A stretch of DNA of 64,000 bases from Sinonovacula constricta (taxonomy: Eukaryota; Mollusca; Bivalvia; Cardiida; Solecurtidae), in contig CM017567.1 of assembly GCA_007844125.1 (NCBI GenBank), positions 34,916,111-34,980,110 on the forward strand, in the 5' to 3' direction. Below are positions 1-10,655 of the stretch, piece by piece. The position numbers were made by a program, and so were the translations under genes. Position 1 is the stretch's first letter. Every line of letters starts with the position of its first letter. The notes below the pieces were generated by a model, which had not been told where the DNA came from, ran no database searches, and was given only the letters and a program-made list of their open reading frames with translations.

Positions 1-577
1 GTCAGCTTTTCTTCCATTTTCTCAATTATTTACTCTTATTTATAATAGAGATTTAATTGTTTCTGATTCTGAAATATTTAATTCTAGCTGTAATTATGCA
101 TCTATATAAATAAGTGATATAAGTAGAATAAAAGTATTTACAAAGACAAATCATTTATAATGCCTGTCTTATTTGCTTAAACAACTTTTATGGGGTGTCA
201 GTCTCTTACTAAGGCAAATTATTATATCACCTGTTTGACCAAATCTTTTGCCAGATCTGGTATACACAAGCTCGATCTTTACCCACTGTTTGTTTATATT
301 TTCCTGAGCTATGTTTCTGCAGTATGTGTGAGTTAACTGTTGCTTGGTACAGAAACAAGATACATGTACCGACCTTAACAGAGGGTACCAGGATTAAGTT
401 GCCAGTTTCTGATAAGCCCCACGAAGGCTGGAAATTCTTTTGTATATACCAGAAAGATCAGGTTTTATAATTGTGGAGTTGGGCTTATGGTGTACAGTTT
501 TTATCAACAATACATGTAAGCATGGCACCAACAATATTATTGGCATCTTTAGATTCATGATGTTTATCCTTACCATT
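1..577. other. AT-rich single-copy-like DNA
   Basis: No gene, RNA or repeat boundary is recognisable here. The open frames on both strands near its end continue into the CAN/GTN trinucleotide run that follows and look like low-complexity artefacts. Confidence 0.4.
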
Positions 578-638
578 AGCGGCAGCAACAGCAGCAGCAC
601 CACCACAACCACCACCACAACCATCACCACCACCAAAT
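578..638 (+). repeat. CAN trinucleotide microsatellite
   Basis: Imperfect run of CAG, CAC, CAA and CAT triplets. Read on the minus strand it gives valine/leucine runs, which explains a spurious open frame there. Confidence 0.8.
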
Positions 639-679
639 AGGCATAGTGGGAGCACATTGTTGGGTATCAGTTACTTTAA

Positions 680-1157
680 AGGTGGTAGCCGACAGTTTGG
701 TTAAAAAAAAATCTCATCCAAGTAATTTATTGGTACCTGAAAAGGTCTTGCAAAATGCTGTTCATTGATGCCGAAAATCTTTATGAACAATCAAGGATAA
801 ATCTCCATTCATCATTGCAGACAGGTGTTTCCTATCTGAGCTATTCTGCAGAGATAGCTATTTTAAACTTAAAAAAACAAATGACCACATACTTTTATGC
901 AGTCATGCAGTAATCCACTCTGACGTCGATATCTGTTTTTAGCAGAGACCCCTGTCACACTTTCTTATAGTGTTGGAAATACTGAATATTTAGAGTTTTT
1001 TGTGTGATTTGTACTGTCTAAAAATAAAGTTAGTGTTCAAAATCATCTTTATAATGACTAAAATATGATTTGGCAAAAAATTATGACCAAATTCTCCACA
1101 TCAGTAGTTAGATATTGGTATGTGTATTTAATATAGTCAAACTGTCGGATACCAACT
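680..1157 (+). mobile_element. MITE family M, full-length copy (TTAA-flanked)
   Basis: A 478-bp non-coding element. The left end AGGTGGTAGCCGACAGTTTG and the reverse complement of the right end AGTTGGTATCCGACAGTTTG form about 20-bp terminal inverted repeats. TTAA tetranucleotides lie at 676-679 and 1158-1161, as expected for a TTAA target duplication, although TTAA could instead be part of the end. Related copies lie at 9165-9639, 60105-60580, 60661-62515 and, truncated, at 6732-6960 and 49668-49837. There is no transposase, so it must be moved in trans. TTAA targets are typical of the piggyBac group, but the terminal sequence alone does not prove that family. Confidence 0.75.
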
Positions 1158-1161
1158 TTAA

Positions 1162-1770
1162 GTGAAGAAAGAACCCCAACTAATGACCAAGTATAACCTC
1201 AGGTCAGCAAGAGAACCTCCCATATTAAGTTGTCGTCTCAACTGACAGACAAACCCAATAAGTTAAATTGAATGTAATTACTGGTACATTGTATTTATAA
1301 ATTGTTGTAATCTATATGTATGGTCATATATAACTCATATGTGGTATTATTTTTTGTTTGGTTCCCTGTATGAGGTCTGCTGAGGATTTGCCTTTTAAAA
1401 TTCTTAATAGCTCTAAAATTATTTCTTAGATTAATTTGGCCCAGTTTGAAACCATATTGATTTCTATATAGAAATATAATATGAGTTATGAAGGTTTGCT
1501 GAGCTGAATTAGCCAAAATAGGCTATTGTTCAAGCCAGCAGCTGTCTTTGTAAACGTTTCAATATCCTCGATAACAAATACTTCCGATAATGTCATTATT
1601 AATGTAGGAAACACATTTAATCCCATCATTGTGCTCTGAACGGGACTCCATTATGCAGGTCAAGTATATTTACGCTGCACATACCATTTTTCTTAGCAAC
1701 CATTAAACAATCTTAGATGTTTTTTCTTAAAAGTAGACGCGAGGTGAAAGGACATATTGTTTATGATTAT
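1162..1770. other. Unannotated AT-rich DNA
   Basis: I see no supported feature. A 73-residue minus-strand frame at 1295-1516 has no recognisable domain and no splice or promoter context. Confidence 0.4.
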
Positions 1771-2049
1771 AGCACAATCGGTTGAGCGTCGGTTCCAGGC
1801 CCTGGGTTTGTTAAAAATGATATTGGTATAGCTCCCTTGCTAACGCTCAAGCAAATATAAGGGTAGTTCCATGACTGGTTAACCCGGTGTCAGGATAATG
1901 TGACTGGGTGTGGAATCATGCCAGGTGTTCACAACATGCTATACACAGTGAAGGCAGCACTATATCTGCTTCAAGTAGACACTATCTCCAGATAACTGAA
2001 ATACTACTGTTGGTGAGACAGTGAAAACAACAAACAAACAAACAAACAA
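1771..2049 (+). mobile_element. SINE family A, degenerate copy
   Basis: tRNA-headed SINE. The head is worn (a GTTGAGCGTCGG segment survives, the B box is damaged). The core then follows the family layout: GCTCCCTTGCTAACGCTCAA, GTGTCAGGATAATGTGACTG, CACAGTGAAGGCAGCAC, CTCCAGATAACTGAAA, and a tail of CAAA repeats. Better-preserved copies at 8093, 13024, 34641, 45019 and 50941 define the family. It is non-coding; Pol III transcription from the head is known for SINEs, and retroposition by a partner LINE is inferred. Confidence 0.8.
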
Positions 2050-2597
2050 TAGAAACAAACTCAGTGTTTTTGGAACTAGTTGAAATCCCACATTACCTTG
2101 CGGCCTCCATTACATTATATTCAATATCAATTACTTATACAAGAAACTTGCTACTTAAAAATGATATATTAATAGTTGTACAAATAAATTAACAACTTTA
2201 AAACTCTGAAAGTTATATATTTGTGCTGAAATAGCAGAGAGCTGTAATCATTTGTGTATGGCAATAGACAGATCTTCTACTCCAGTTTATAGTTGATGAT
2301 CTGTAATATTTTCTGTTGTACACCCATTTTTGATGAATTGGCCAATTTCTCTGTGACGAAAAACAGAGGCTGGTTTACTGTCTTTTTCAACAATCTCTGA
2401 GATAAGACAGATCACCTTGGTTCAGTCTAGACATTATCATGGTGGTTATTAAAACTCACACTTGCTTCAAACCACTTTTCATAATATAAACAGCAGTGGG
2501 AATTGCTTGTGAATTTTATTGTACATGCAAAAAAGGTTGCAAATAAAACATCAGGCAATTATTTTATGCACAGTCTGTGCAGAAAGTGAAGGTAAGA
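2050..2597. other. Unannotated AT-rich DNA
   Basis: No supported gene or repeat. Confidence 0.4.
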
Positions 2598-2607
2598 TCT
2601 AAGAATG

Positions 2608-2884
2608 GTGGGGTTGGATTTGCCGGCATTTTTGCCGATACTGTGCAGCGACATTTCTATCATTATAGCACATTGGCTCTTATGAGGTGCCCAGGGACTG
2701 AACCCGGCCGGTCCATTATTCTGACACCGACAAGTCAGGTGTAATGCTGTCCCCTTAGCCCCGAGCATTAGGAGGAAAGCCACTACTACTAACTTTAAAG
2801 TCTTGGGTTTGACCTTGCCGGGGTCTGGACCCTCGACCCCGATCCGCAAGCCGAGGCTCTACCACCTGAGCTATTACGGCCAGT
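2608..2884 (-). mobile_element. SINE family C, full copy with target duplication
   Basis: On the minus strand a tRNA-like head (TAGCTCAGGTGGTAGAGC, then a GGTCGAGGGT-type B box) leads into a body containing AGACTTTAAAGTTAGTAG, GGACCGGCCGGGTTCAGTCC and TTTGCCGGCA-like segments. The 10-bp direct repeat TCTAAGAATG flanks it at 2598-2607 and 2885-2894, a clean target-site duplication. A second copy lies at 25179-25458. The minus-strand open frame across it, containing KPKTLKLVV, is SINE sequence shared with the other copy and is not a gene. Confidence 0.85.
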
Positions 2885-2993
2885 TCTAAGAATGTTTAAG
2901 ACATTGTTTACACGGGAACAAGATTTCCCTCTACGTACCTGTTACTTGCCATGTTGGTGTAAATGGGATTCAGATTTTGAAAAAAAACAACAA

Positions 2994-3128
2994 CTTGGGG
3001 TGAGAACTTTCATGTTGGAGGGTTTTCTAGCTAACCTGTAGTGTGCCTGTGGTTCTACCCAGACTTTAATCTGGAGTCTCCCTCCACCAATAAATATTTG
3101 CCATAATTATGTGTGAGAAAAAAAAGAG
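2994..3128 (+). mobile_element. SINE family B, headless 3' part
   Basis: Carries the conserved 3' core of SINE-B: GGTGAGAACTTTCATGT, CTAACCTGTAGTG, GTGGTTCTACCCAGAC, CTCCCTCCACCAATAA and a GCCATAATTATG motif, ending in an A-rich tail. The tRNA-like head seen at 35252 and 38917 is absent. Confidence 0.7.
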
Positions 3129-3631
3129 TATTTTTATTTATCCTTGGATTAGGTTCTTTAAGTGACTCAAAGCTATCACTTACAAGTTCTACTTGAAAGA
3201 AAGAATGCAGAAAATAAAGATCCATGTCATTTTAGAACAATTTATGACTGAAGCTTCAAAACAGTATAGATTCTTATTTCAGCCAACATGGAGAGGAAAG
3301 GATTGCTAACTCTTGTGTGTTTTTAAAATCACAGCAGTGCCGCTAGCCTGTTTGTCACAACAAATGCTTCTAGAGTTGAGAAAATGTTAAAAAATGGATG
3401 AAAGCTGATATGCTTTGTCTAAGTTTATTGCTGAGTTGCAATGTTTTGCATGTTTGTTTTTGTCTGCTGTGACATTTTGTTAATAAAAATTCATACAAAC
3501 ACTTTAATGTACAACTGTTATTTGCTTGATGGCAAGAATTTTATTCTTTCATTGTTAGTTTAAACCCATATGTAGATAACTGTTTAGCAAACAAATTGTT
3601 CATCTTATGTATATCCCTCTCCACTCCCCAT
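3129..3631. other. Unannotated AT-rich DNA
   Basis: No supported feature. Confidence 0.4.
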
Positions 3632-4331
3632 TTCCTGGGTAGAACCAGTACTGATATAGTCACTTCCTGGGTAGAACCAGTACTGATAGAGTCACTTCCT
3701 GGATAGAACCAGTGCTGATATAGTCACTTCCTGCGTAGAACTAGTACTGATATAGTCACTTCCTGGGTAGAACCAGTACTGATATAGTCACTTCCTGGGT
3801 AGAACCAAGTACTGATATAGTCACTTCCTGGGTAGAACCAGTACTGATAAAGTCACTTCCTGGGTAGAACCAGTGCTGATATAGTCACTTCCTGGGTAGA
3901 ACCAGTACTGATATAGTCACTTCCTGGGTAGAACCAGTACTGATATAGTCACTTCCTGCGTAGAACCAGTACTGATATAGTCACTTCCTGGGTAGAACCA
4001 GTACTGATATAGTCACTTCCTGCGTAGAACCAGTACTGATATAGTCACTTCCTGGGTTGAACCCGTACTGATATAGTCACTTCCTAGATAGAACCAGTGC
4101 TGATATAGTCACTTCCTGGGTAGAACCAGTACTGATATAGTCACTTCCTGCGTAGAACCAGTACTGATATAGTCACTTCCTGGGTAGAACCAGTACTGAT
4201 ATAGTCACTTCCTGCGTAGAACCAGTACTGATATAGTCACTTCCTGGGTAGAACCAGTACTAATGCAGTCACTTCCTGGGTAGAACCAGTGCTGATATAG
4301 TTACTTCCTGGGTAGAACCAGTACTGATATA
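3632..4331 (+). repeat. 32-bp minisatellite, left part
   Basis: About 22 tandem copies of a 32-bp unit reading CACTTCCTGGGTAGAACCAG followed by TACTGATATAGT. Variants include CTGCGTAG for CTGGGTAG and GTGCTG for GTACTG. The array is interrupted by a transposon at 4332 and resumes in register at 5130. Confidence 0.95.
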
Positions 4332-5129
4332 CAGTCAACTCTCGTTATCTCAAAATCGGTTATCTCAAATTTCCGGTTATGTCAAACTGTTTTCTACGGT
4401 CCCGTTTTTTCCCTATAGTTTCTATATAGTTCAACTCCGCTTAACTCAAATTCGGATGTGTGAAATTATCGGATATATCAAACTAAATTCTTTGTCCCCA
4501 CACGTATAAAACTGTTGAAATCAGTTGGTCTATATCAAACTTCAAATTGCTATAAGATGCAAAACGGCAACACTAGTGATTTTCACACCTACCGTGAAAC
4601 TCGCGAAGATTTGGGTGCGAGTTCTATCGCCAATTATCGCCAATCAGGATGTCACGTAATTTAGAGAAGAGGTTAATCGATTATTATTTAATTAGCTCCT
4701 TTAATGAACAACAATTTTGTTAATCAATTAACGCTGGTTAAAGTGTTTCAGTTTGTACTTGTTGTTGTAACAGTTTTTGAGAACTTGTTGACACGGCCTT
4801 CTCAACTTGTAAATAAAATGAGAGGTCGCGTTAGTGATTTTATCATTCTTCCACTACCTACCCACAATACACGTACTGATTATTGAATAAAAAAATAAGA
4901 TTGGTTATGGCAACAGACCACTTTAAACATGCAAAACCACACAAACTTGCAGAAACTTAGTTTACAGTGGCAGATATAACAAGGAATTTCAGTCATTACC
5001 AGTCATTGTGTAGCAGGTAAGATTTTTAAGATTTACACAAACTATCGTTAAATTCGGACAACTCAAACTTCGGATATCTCAAACTATTTTCTACGGTCCC
5101 TTGAAATTTGAGATAACGACAGTTGACTG
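4332..5129 (+). mobile_element. pogo/Tigger-like non-autonomous DNA transposon inside minisatellite
   Basis: A 798-bp element. The left end CAGTCAACTCTCGTTATCTC and the reverse complement of the right end CAGTCAACTGTCGTTATCTC form inverted repeats, flanked by TA at 4330-4331 and 5130-5131. Motifs of the ATCTCAAA type recur near both ends. The CAGT...CTCGTTA-type end and TA target match the pogo/Tigger branch of Tc1/mariner. A 60-codon frame at 4704-4886 has no recognisable catalytic motif, so I treat the element as non-autonomous. A fragment of the same family's right end lies at 31347-31440. Confidence 0.85.
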
Positions 5130-5575
5130 TAGTCACTTTCTGGGTAGAACCAGTACTGATATAGTCACTTCCTGAGTAGAACCAGTACTGATATAGTCAC
5201 TTCCTGGGTAGAACCAGTACTGATATAGTCACTTTCTGGGTAGAACCAGTACTGATATAGTCATTTCCTGGGTAGAACCAGTACTGATATAGTCACTTCC
5301 TGCGTAGAACCAGTACTGATATAGTCAATTCCTGCGTAGAACAAGTACTGATATATACACTTCCTGCATAGAACAAGTACTGATATATACACTTCCTGGG
5401 TAGAACCAGTACTGATATAGTCACTTCCTGGGTAGAACCAGTACTGATATAGTCACTTCCTACGTAGAACCAGTACTGATATAGTCACTTCCTACGTAGA
5501 ACCAGTGCTGATAAAGTCACTTCCTACGTAGAACCAGTACTGATATAGTCACTTTCTGGGTAGAACCAGTACTAA
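5130..5575 (+). repeat. 32-bp minisatellite, right part
   Basis: About 14 further copies of the 32-bp unit that precedes the transposon, with more variants (TTCCTACGTAG, TATATACACTT) towards the right edge. Confidence 0.95.
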
Positions 5576-5705
5576 TATGTTTATACAAAAATCTGAGACA
5601 TGTTTGAATTTAAGAGATCATTTTTGATGTATTTTGATATTGTTACATTTAAATTATGTTGGATATATTTCCATTTACACTAGCATTGATGTACATAAGC
5701 ATGAT

Positions 5706-5899
5706 CTTTGGTAACATGCCTTTTGGGTAAGCTATTGTACCATATTGTAATGTAGTTCTGAATATGAAAAAGTACATGGTTACATGCCTTTTGAGTTGGC
5801 TGTAGTAACAGTAGCATAGAGAAATGCAGTTTTGAATATGAAAGAGTACATGGTTACATGCCTTTTGAGTTGACTGTGGTTGCTGTAGCATTGTAAAAT
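5706..5899 (+). repeat. Short tandem duplication, about 75 bp unit
   Basis: Two good copies and one partial copy of a unit containing GAATATGAAAAAGTACATGG and TTACATGCCTTTTGAGTTG. A minus-strand open frame here is repeat-derived. Confidence 0.75.
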
Positions 5900-5944
5900 G
5901 TTGTTGGCTCTATTTCAGATCAATAAAAAAAATTGTTGCCATCA

Positions 5945-6102
5945 CTTTTTTTTGCTTACATTTCAAATCTGGTTGCAAAAACTGAATGATTTGTTTATAT
6001 TTATTTCATATTAAACAAAAATATAAATTATAATTAAAATTTATTTTATATTACCTTGTGTTCTTTGACTACATATTTATTTTTTGTAAAAAAATAGTTC
6101 TG
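5945..6102 (+). repeat. Dispersed AT-rich repeat, copy 1
   Basis: Matches 45905-46062 along its length. Both contain TTTCAAATCTGGTTGC, AAATTATAATT and GTGTTCTTTGA followed by a TATTTATTTTTTG stretch. The element type is unknown and I see no terminal repeats. Confidence 0.7.
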
Positions 6103-6731
6103 AATTTGAAAAAGTGTTGTCCTTTTGTTCCCAGAAACATCAACTTGAATGGATGATTACAGAGCACAATTAGACAATCAAAACAGTAGAAATGTCATCC
6201 TGCCAAGGTCTCGGGTTATAAATATCCTTTTTAATGAAATCCATATTTAATTAAAAACCATCAGAACAAAATGAAAAAATGAAAAATTCCAGAAACATCA
6301 TAAATCACTGGAATCCTTCTGTGGACTCGTAACAGACCCAGTTCTCATTTGATTGGGATGACCTTGTATCATTCGGCCTGCCAGCAGGTTGTTGGTCTGT
6401 GGAGAAAAAATCTTGTATAATTAAATGAGCATGAAATTGAACTGGAAAAAGTGACTGGAATGGTTCCTTGCAATTAGGGAAGATTTGAGGAGGGGGAAAA
6501 GACCAGACCAGGAGGACCATCCGAAGCAACAAGTTTGTTGTTAGGTTGGTTTATAGAGTAGTGTTTTATTAGGGAACTGATGTAGATAGCTGAAAACCTG
6601 TTTTCTGATTGTGCCATTTTGTTCACCTTTTGATGTTGCAAATGTTGGTATGATTTCCTGATTAGGAGTAAAAGGTAATATGTGACAATTTGGACCATTT
6701 TTTTTTTTTTTTTCATGCAACAAAAATAATT
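6103..6731. other. Unannotated AT-rich DNA
   Basis: Minus-strand open frames at 6305-6532 and 6474-6815 have no domain and contain lysine/phenylalanine runs from homopolymers. No gene is supported. Confidence 0.4.
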
Positions 6732-6960
6732 TTTGTTACATCGGGAGATCCTATGAAATACTGTCTGTTGGTACCTATAGTATATCCATGTGAAATTTAA
6801 AGCACAACACCTCACACCCCACTTGTCTTTACAGCAATGTATTTTCTATCCAAACCACACTGCACAGCTATTTTTAAACTAAGAAAACCATGTGACCACT
6901 TTCTTTTGAGATCACTTTACATGATCATTGCGGTAACCTGATCATCTTCTCTGATGTTGC
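6732..6960 (+). mobile_element. MITE family M, internal fragment
   Basis: Internal part of the TTAA-flanked family, with matches such as CACTGCACAGCTATTTTTAA, CTAAGAAAACCATGTGACCA and TGAGATCACTTTA shared with the copies at 9165 and 60105. Neither terminal repeat is present. Confidence 0.65.
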
Positions 6961-8092
6961 TATACATGTACTTATGTTCTTGTGTGTGTCAAAGTTAAGC
7001 ATCTGATTTGGAATAAATCGCCTGAAATGTATGATTTATTGGGCAGGTTACTTGTGACAGCATTCAGAGTTATGAGAAAGCTGAATTTCAGAGGATTGAC
7101 AGATTGACTCTGCATGACCTTTATGACTTGTGGCCAGTCTTCATGCCAGGGTAAAAGGGATATATGAACAGAATAAAATCTGTGTGTTAAAGGGGACTAG
7201 ATGCATAAATATGACCCAGCATGATGTAATTGTTAACATTATTATTTTTATCTGTTTAAACTAGATGTTCAGTTGATTATATTGTATATTGCAGATAGAT
7301 ATACATGAAATGCAGATCTATTAATGAACAGAACCATCCAGGAAATATCACTTTGTGACTTGAGGAAATAGGCAAAAAAAAAGAAGCAAACTGTTAGAAT
7401 AAGTGCTCCATTGACTATGTATTATCTGCTAGGCTATTTCTATTGTGAAGCCTCACTGCCTTCTGCAGCTCTATGCCAGGTTATGACAAAGGCCATCATA
7501 TCATCTTAGCATCTCAGGCTAAAGTTAGTGCATGCATTCAGAAAAGAATGGTGAAATCAGGTTTTAGATTGAGATCACATGGTTGTACATGTAGCATTGA
7601 CAAAATAAGTAACTGCAGGATAATTTTAAACTCAGTACATTATTTGCATACATACATTAAATATAGCTTACAGGGTTCAAATTACATTGCCCAGACAGCG
7701 CTTTCAGCGTTTTGATGCATAGAAAGAGAAATTAGATTTACCACCTAATGTATATAAATGCACCATTCCTTTTCTGCATAGTAACATGAACCTTAATGGT
7801 TTAATTTGTAAAGGAATAAAAAAGTAAACTATTTTACATTTTTTCAACATTGTGTGAACTATCAAACAGAAAGGACTACTGATTTACTGGGCCATTCCTT
7901 TATTTAAGTTAGCAGATTTAACCTTTGGGCTTATATACTACTCGTGCCTCCCGGGCAAAGACCTGACTTCTATGGTAGAGTCAATTATCAGTAGAGGCCA
8001 TAGTAATGGCAGGTTAATCCCAGCCAGATCTGTCCAAGGACGGGCTGTTTCATGCCCTGGCAACAAAAAACATGCATACTTGTACAAGGACC
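6961..8092. other. Unannotated DNA
   Basis: No supported gene. The 80-residue frame at 7473-7715 has no recognisable domain or splice context. Confidence 0.4.
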
Positions 8093-8414
8093 GGACCTGG
8101 TAGCGCAATCAGTAGAGCGTCGGCTCTGGGTATGGGAGGCCCTGCTTTCGATCCCGGGCCGCGTCATACCAAAGTCATTAAACAATGGTAGTGGTATAGC
8201 TCCCTAGCTAACGCTGGAGTAAAAATTAGGGTAGTTCAACGACTGGTTTGCCCGGTGTCAGGATAATGTGACTGGGTGTGATATCATGTCAGATGCTCAT
8301 GGCATGCTATACACAGTGAAGCAGCACTATAGCTGCTTCAAGTGGACACTGTCTCCAGATAACTGAAACACTGTTGGCGGGACAATAAACACAATAAACA
8401 AAAAACAATAAAAT
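8093..8414 (+). mobile_element. SINE family A, full copy
   Basis: The head CCTGGTAGCGCAATCAGTAG holds the A-box region, and CTTTCGATCCCGGG fits the B box. The core GTGTCAGGATAATGTGACTG, GCATGCTATACACAGTGAAG, TCTCCAGATAACTGAAA and a CAATAAACA-rich tail follow. The SINE plus about 145 bp of its right flank is repeated at 13024-13487, so one of the two loci is a local duplicate. Confidence 0.9.
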
Positions 8415-8792
8415 AATGCTAGACATAAGGCTTACAATCCTATTGCAGTAAGTACTTACTTGGCTTTAATGTTGCTAACCAAAACAGAATTTTGGAAAGT
8501 TTTATCTTGTTCTGTAGATATGCAGCAGTTTACATTTAGAGTAAAAGATAAAAGCACTTTGTAGATAAGCAAGTGTGCTTTATGGATTTCTTTTGTGTGT
8601 CATTTAAAAGCAGAAGGTTTAAGCAAGAACTGCAGGAAACATGTGGTAAGGTGGAAGTTAGTTCAGACAAGATTTTTTGTCTTAGCATTAAAATGTGTTA
8701 AGCTTTGGCAGAAGTCTAATGAATGTAAATGAATGTTTATTGTTCTTTTGTGTGTAGAATTAGGTGCTTGTTTGATGACTTAGAGATCGGGT
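8415..8792. other. SINE right flank (duplicated at 13.34 kb) and unique DNA
   Basis: The first 145 bases, beginning ATGCTAGACATAAGGCTTAC, match 13343-13487 closely. The remainder is unremarkable. Confidence 0.6.
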
Positions 8793-8980
8793 GTGTTTGC
8801 TTAACCAACTTTCTGAATTAATCGTTTGCAGGGATCCTTGTGTTTGCTTAACCAACTTTCTGAATTAATCGTTTGCAGGGATCCTTGTGTTTGCTTAACC
8901 AACTTTCTGAATTAATCGTTTGCAGGGATCCTTGTGTTTGCTTAACCAACTTTCTGAATTAATCGTTTGCAGGGATCCTT
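8793..8980 (+). repeat. Perfect 47-bp tandem repeat, 4 copies
   Basis: Exactly four identical 47-bp units (188 bp), each beginning GTGTTTGCTTAACCAACTTT and ending GCAGGGATCCTT. The absence of any difference between copies suggests very recent expansion or an assembly effect. Confidence 0.95.
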
Positions 8981-9164
8981 ATTCAAAATAGCAAGGAGAA
9001 AAGTATTATGTTTATGTTTAAATTAAAGTAAAAAATAAATAGAAGATTATTTTATTTTGCCCTGAAAGTTTTGATTTCCTCAATTCTTTTATCTCGACTA
9101 TTCTATAAATTAGAAAAGCTATTTTACTTACGAGAGCATCTGCATTTGCTCATGTTCAAGTTAA

Positions 9165-9639
9165 TGGTTGTATCCGACTGTTTGGACCAAAGATTTCTTT
9201 TTCTCAAATAACCAAATAAGTCATTGTTACCTGAAAAGGTCATGCTAAATACTGTTCAGTGATACTCTAGGTCTGTATAAACAATTAAGCATTAATCCAC
9301 ACTCGTCATTGCAAACAGGTATTTTTAGACTAAGAAAACCACATGACCACTTACTTCTGAGATCACTTTATATCGTCATCTAGCAAAGCCTCTCTGACAT
9401 GGACATCTATTTTAAGCAGAGGTCTCTGTCATGCTTATTTATAGATTTGGAACTAATGGCCATTTGGAGTGATTTATTTTGCAATGAGTACAGTCCAGCA
9501 ATAAAGGTTGTGTTCAAAATTCTCATTATTTATACCAAAATATGAGTTCATGCTGAAAAAATGTGCCGAAGTTTCCCAAAGCATCAGTAAGAGATAGTGT
9601 TACATGCATTAGATGTAGGCAAACTGTTGGATATCACCT
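9165..9639 (+). mobile_element. MITE family M, full-length copy
   Basis: A 475-bp relative of the element at 680-1157. The ends are TGGTTGTATCCGACTGTTTG and the inverted partner AAACTGTTGGATATCACCT, with TTAA at 9161-9164 and 9640-9643. It is non-coding. Confidence 0.75.
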
Positions 9640-9942
9640 TTAAAGTTGCATGCGTAGTTTAAGGTTTAATATCTCGATATATAATATGTGTATTGATTGG
9701 AGTTAAGTTTAACATACGTCTTTCCATTGATCCTTCTAACTAATACTGTCTATGTTGATAGATCTTGGATGGATTTTGTAAGAAAAATGACTGAGGTTCA
9801 TCTTGTTGGTACATATTCATGCAAGTTTTATCCTTTATCTTGCCGCATGTAGTTCAAAGTTGATCTTAAATTCTTAGATTTTTGCTGATATATATTTCAT
9901 TTTACATATAAAGGTTAATAACAATATAGATAAGACTACATA

Positions 9943-10002
9943 TAGTGCAGATCCTGATCAGAATGCTTCCAGCAGGAAGTTGTCTGACCTGGCTCTACAC
10001 TT
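9943..10002 (+). repeat. Foldback element, about 60 bp
   Basis: Imperfect inverted repeat: the left arm GTGCAGATCCTGATCAGA pairs with the right arm TCTGACCTGGCTCTACAC around a CTTCCAGCAGG loop. A related hairpin lies at 43366-43421 and weaker partial matches near 51903 and 55038. The left arm resembles the unit of the 34-bp array at 32062. Confidence 0.65.
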
Positions 10003-10015
10003 TTTGCCTAAGCTT

Positions 10016-10655
10016 TATAAATACATAATTTACAGACTAAGGGTGAAGTTTTGAGTGCAAGCAATATCACATATTTAAATAGTTGGGTGAGATGTTTTTA
10101 TGACAGCTCTTGTTTTAATTTATATAGAAAACTGCAATTGCCTTGATTCTTGGAGTTTTTCATGTAACACAGGCTGCTTGTCTGATTTTATCTTGACTAA
10201 TTGTTTTGCAGCATTATTTTTGCTTAAGTGTTAATTCCCTACTGTTCAACATGATTGAATCAAATTATCAAACAACGAAAAATAAAGGGAAAAAATATTA
10301 TTTAACCTTTATAGAAATATAAACTTTATGGTAATTTATGCTTTTTCTGTTTTGTTTTGTTTTTTATACTGATCATATCTTTGCCATTTAGGTCTGTAGT
10401 GGATCTCTGTTAATCTCACCAGGTTTTTATAATGACTCAGATAATTGGTTGGCTGAATTTCAACTTTGTTACATGAACCATATGTACACCTAAACAGTGC
10501 CTCAGCAGTTTTGTTTAAGTGCAAAAAGGTAAGTAAAATGTAAGGTAAAATTAACTGTATGTGAGAAAACAAAAATGTTTTCCCTCCCTAAAGCATTGAA
10601 AACTTAACATAGGTTGGTCTTTTAGCTATGAGTGTTCAAAGAAAATGGAGGAAAT
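10016..10655. other. Unannotated AT-rich DNA
   Basis: No supported feature. The short minus-strand frame at 10336-10572 has no recognisable domain. Confidence 0.4.

Noticed and set aside
2559..2849. 96-codon minus-strand frame with KPKTLKLVV and similar frame at 25315-25524
   Set aside because: Both are translations of SINE-C copies, which explains their similarity.
4704..4886. 60-codon frame in the pogo-like element as transposase
   Set aside because: No DDE, helix-turn-helix or CENP-B-like motif is visible; too short.
8093..8165. tRNA gene
   Set aside because: Head of SINE-A with A- and B-box similarity, continuous with the SINE core; not an independent tRNA gene.
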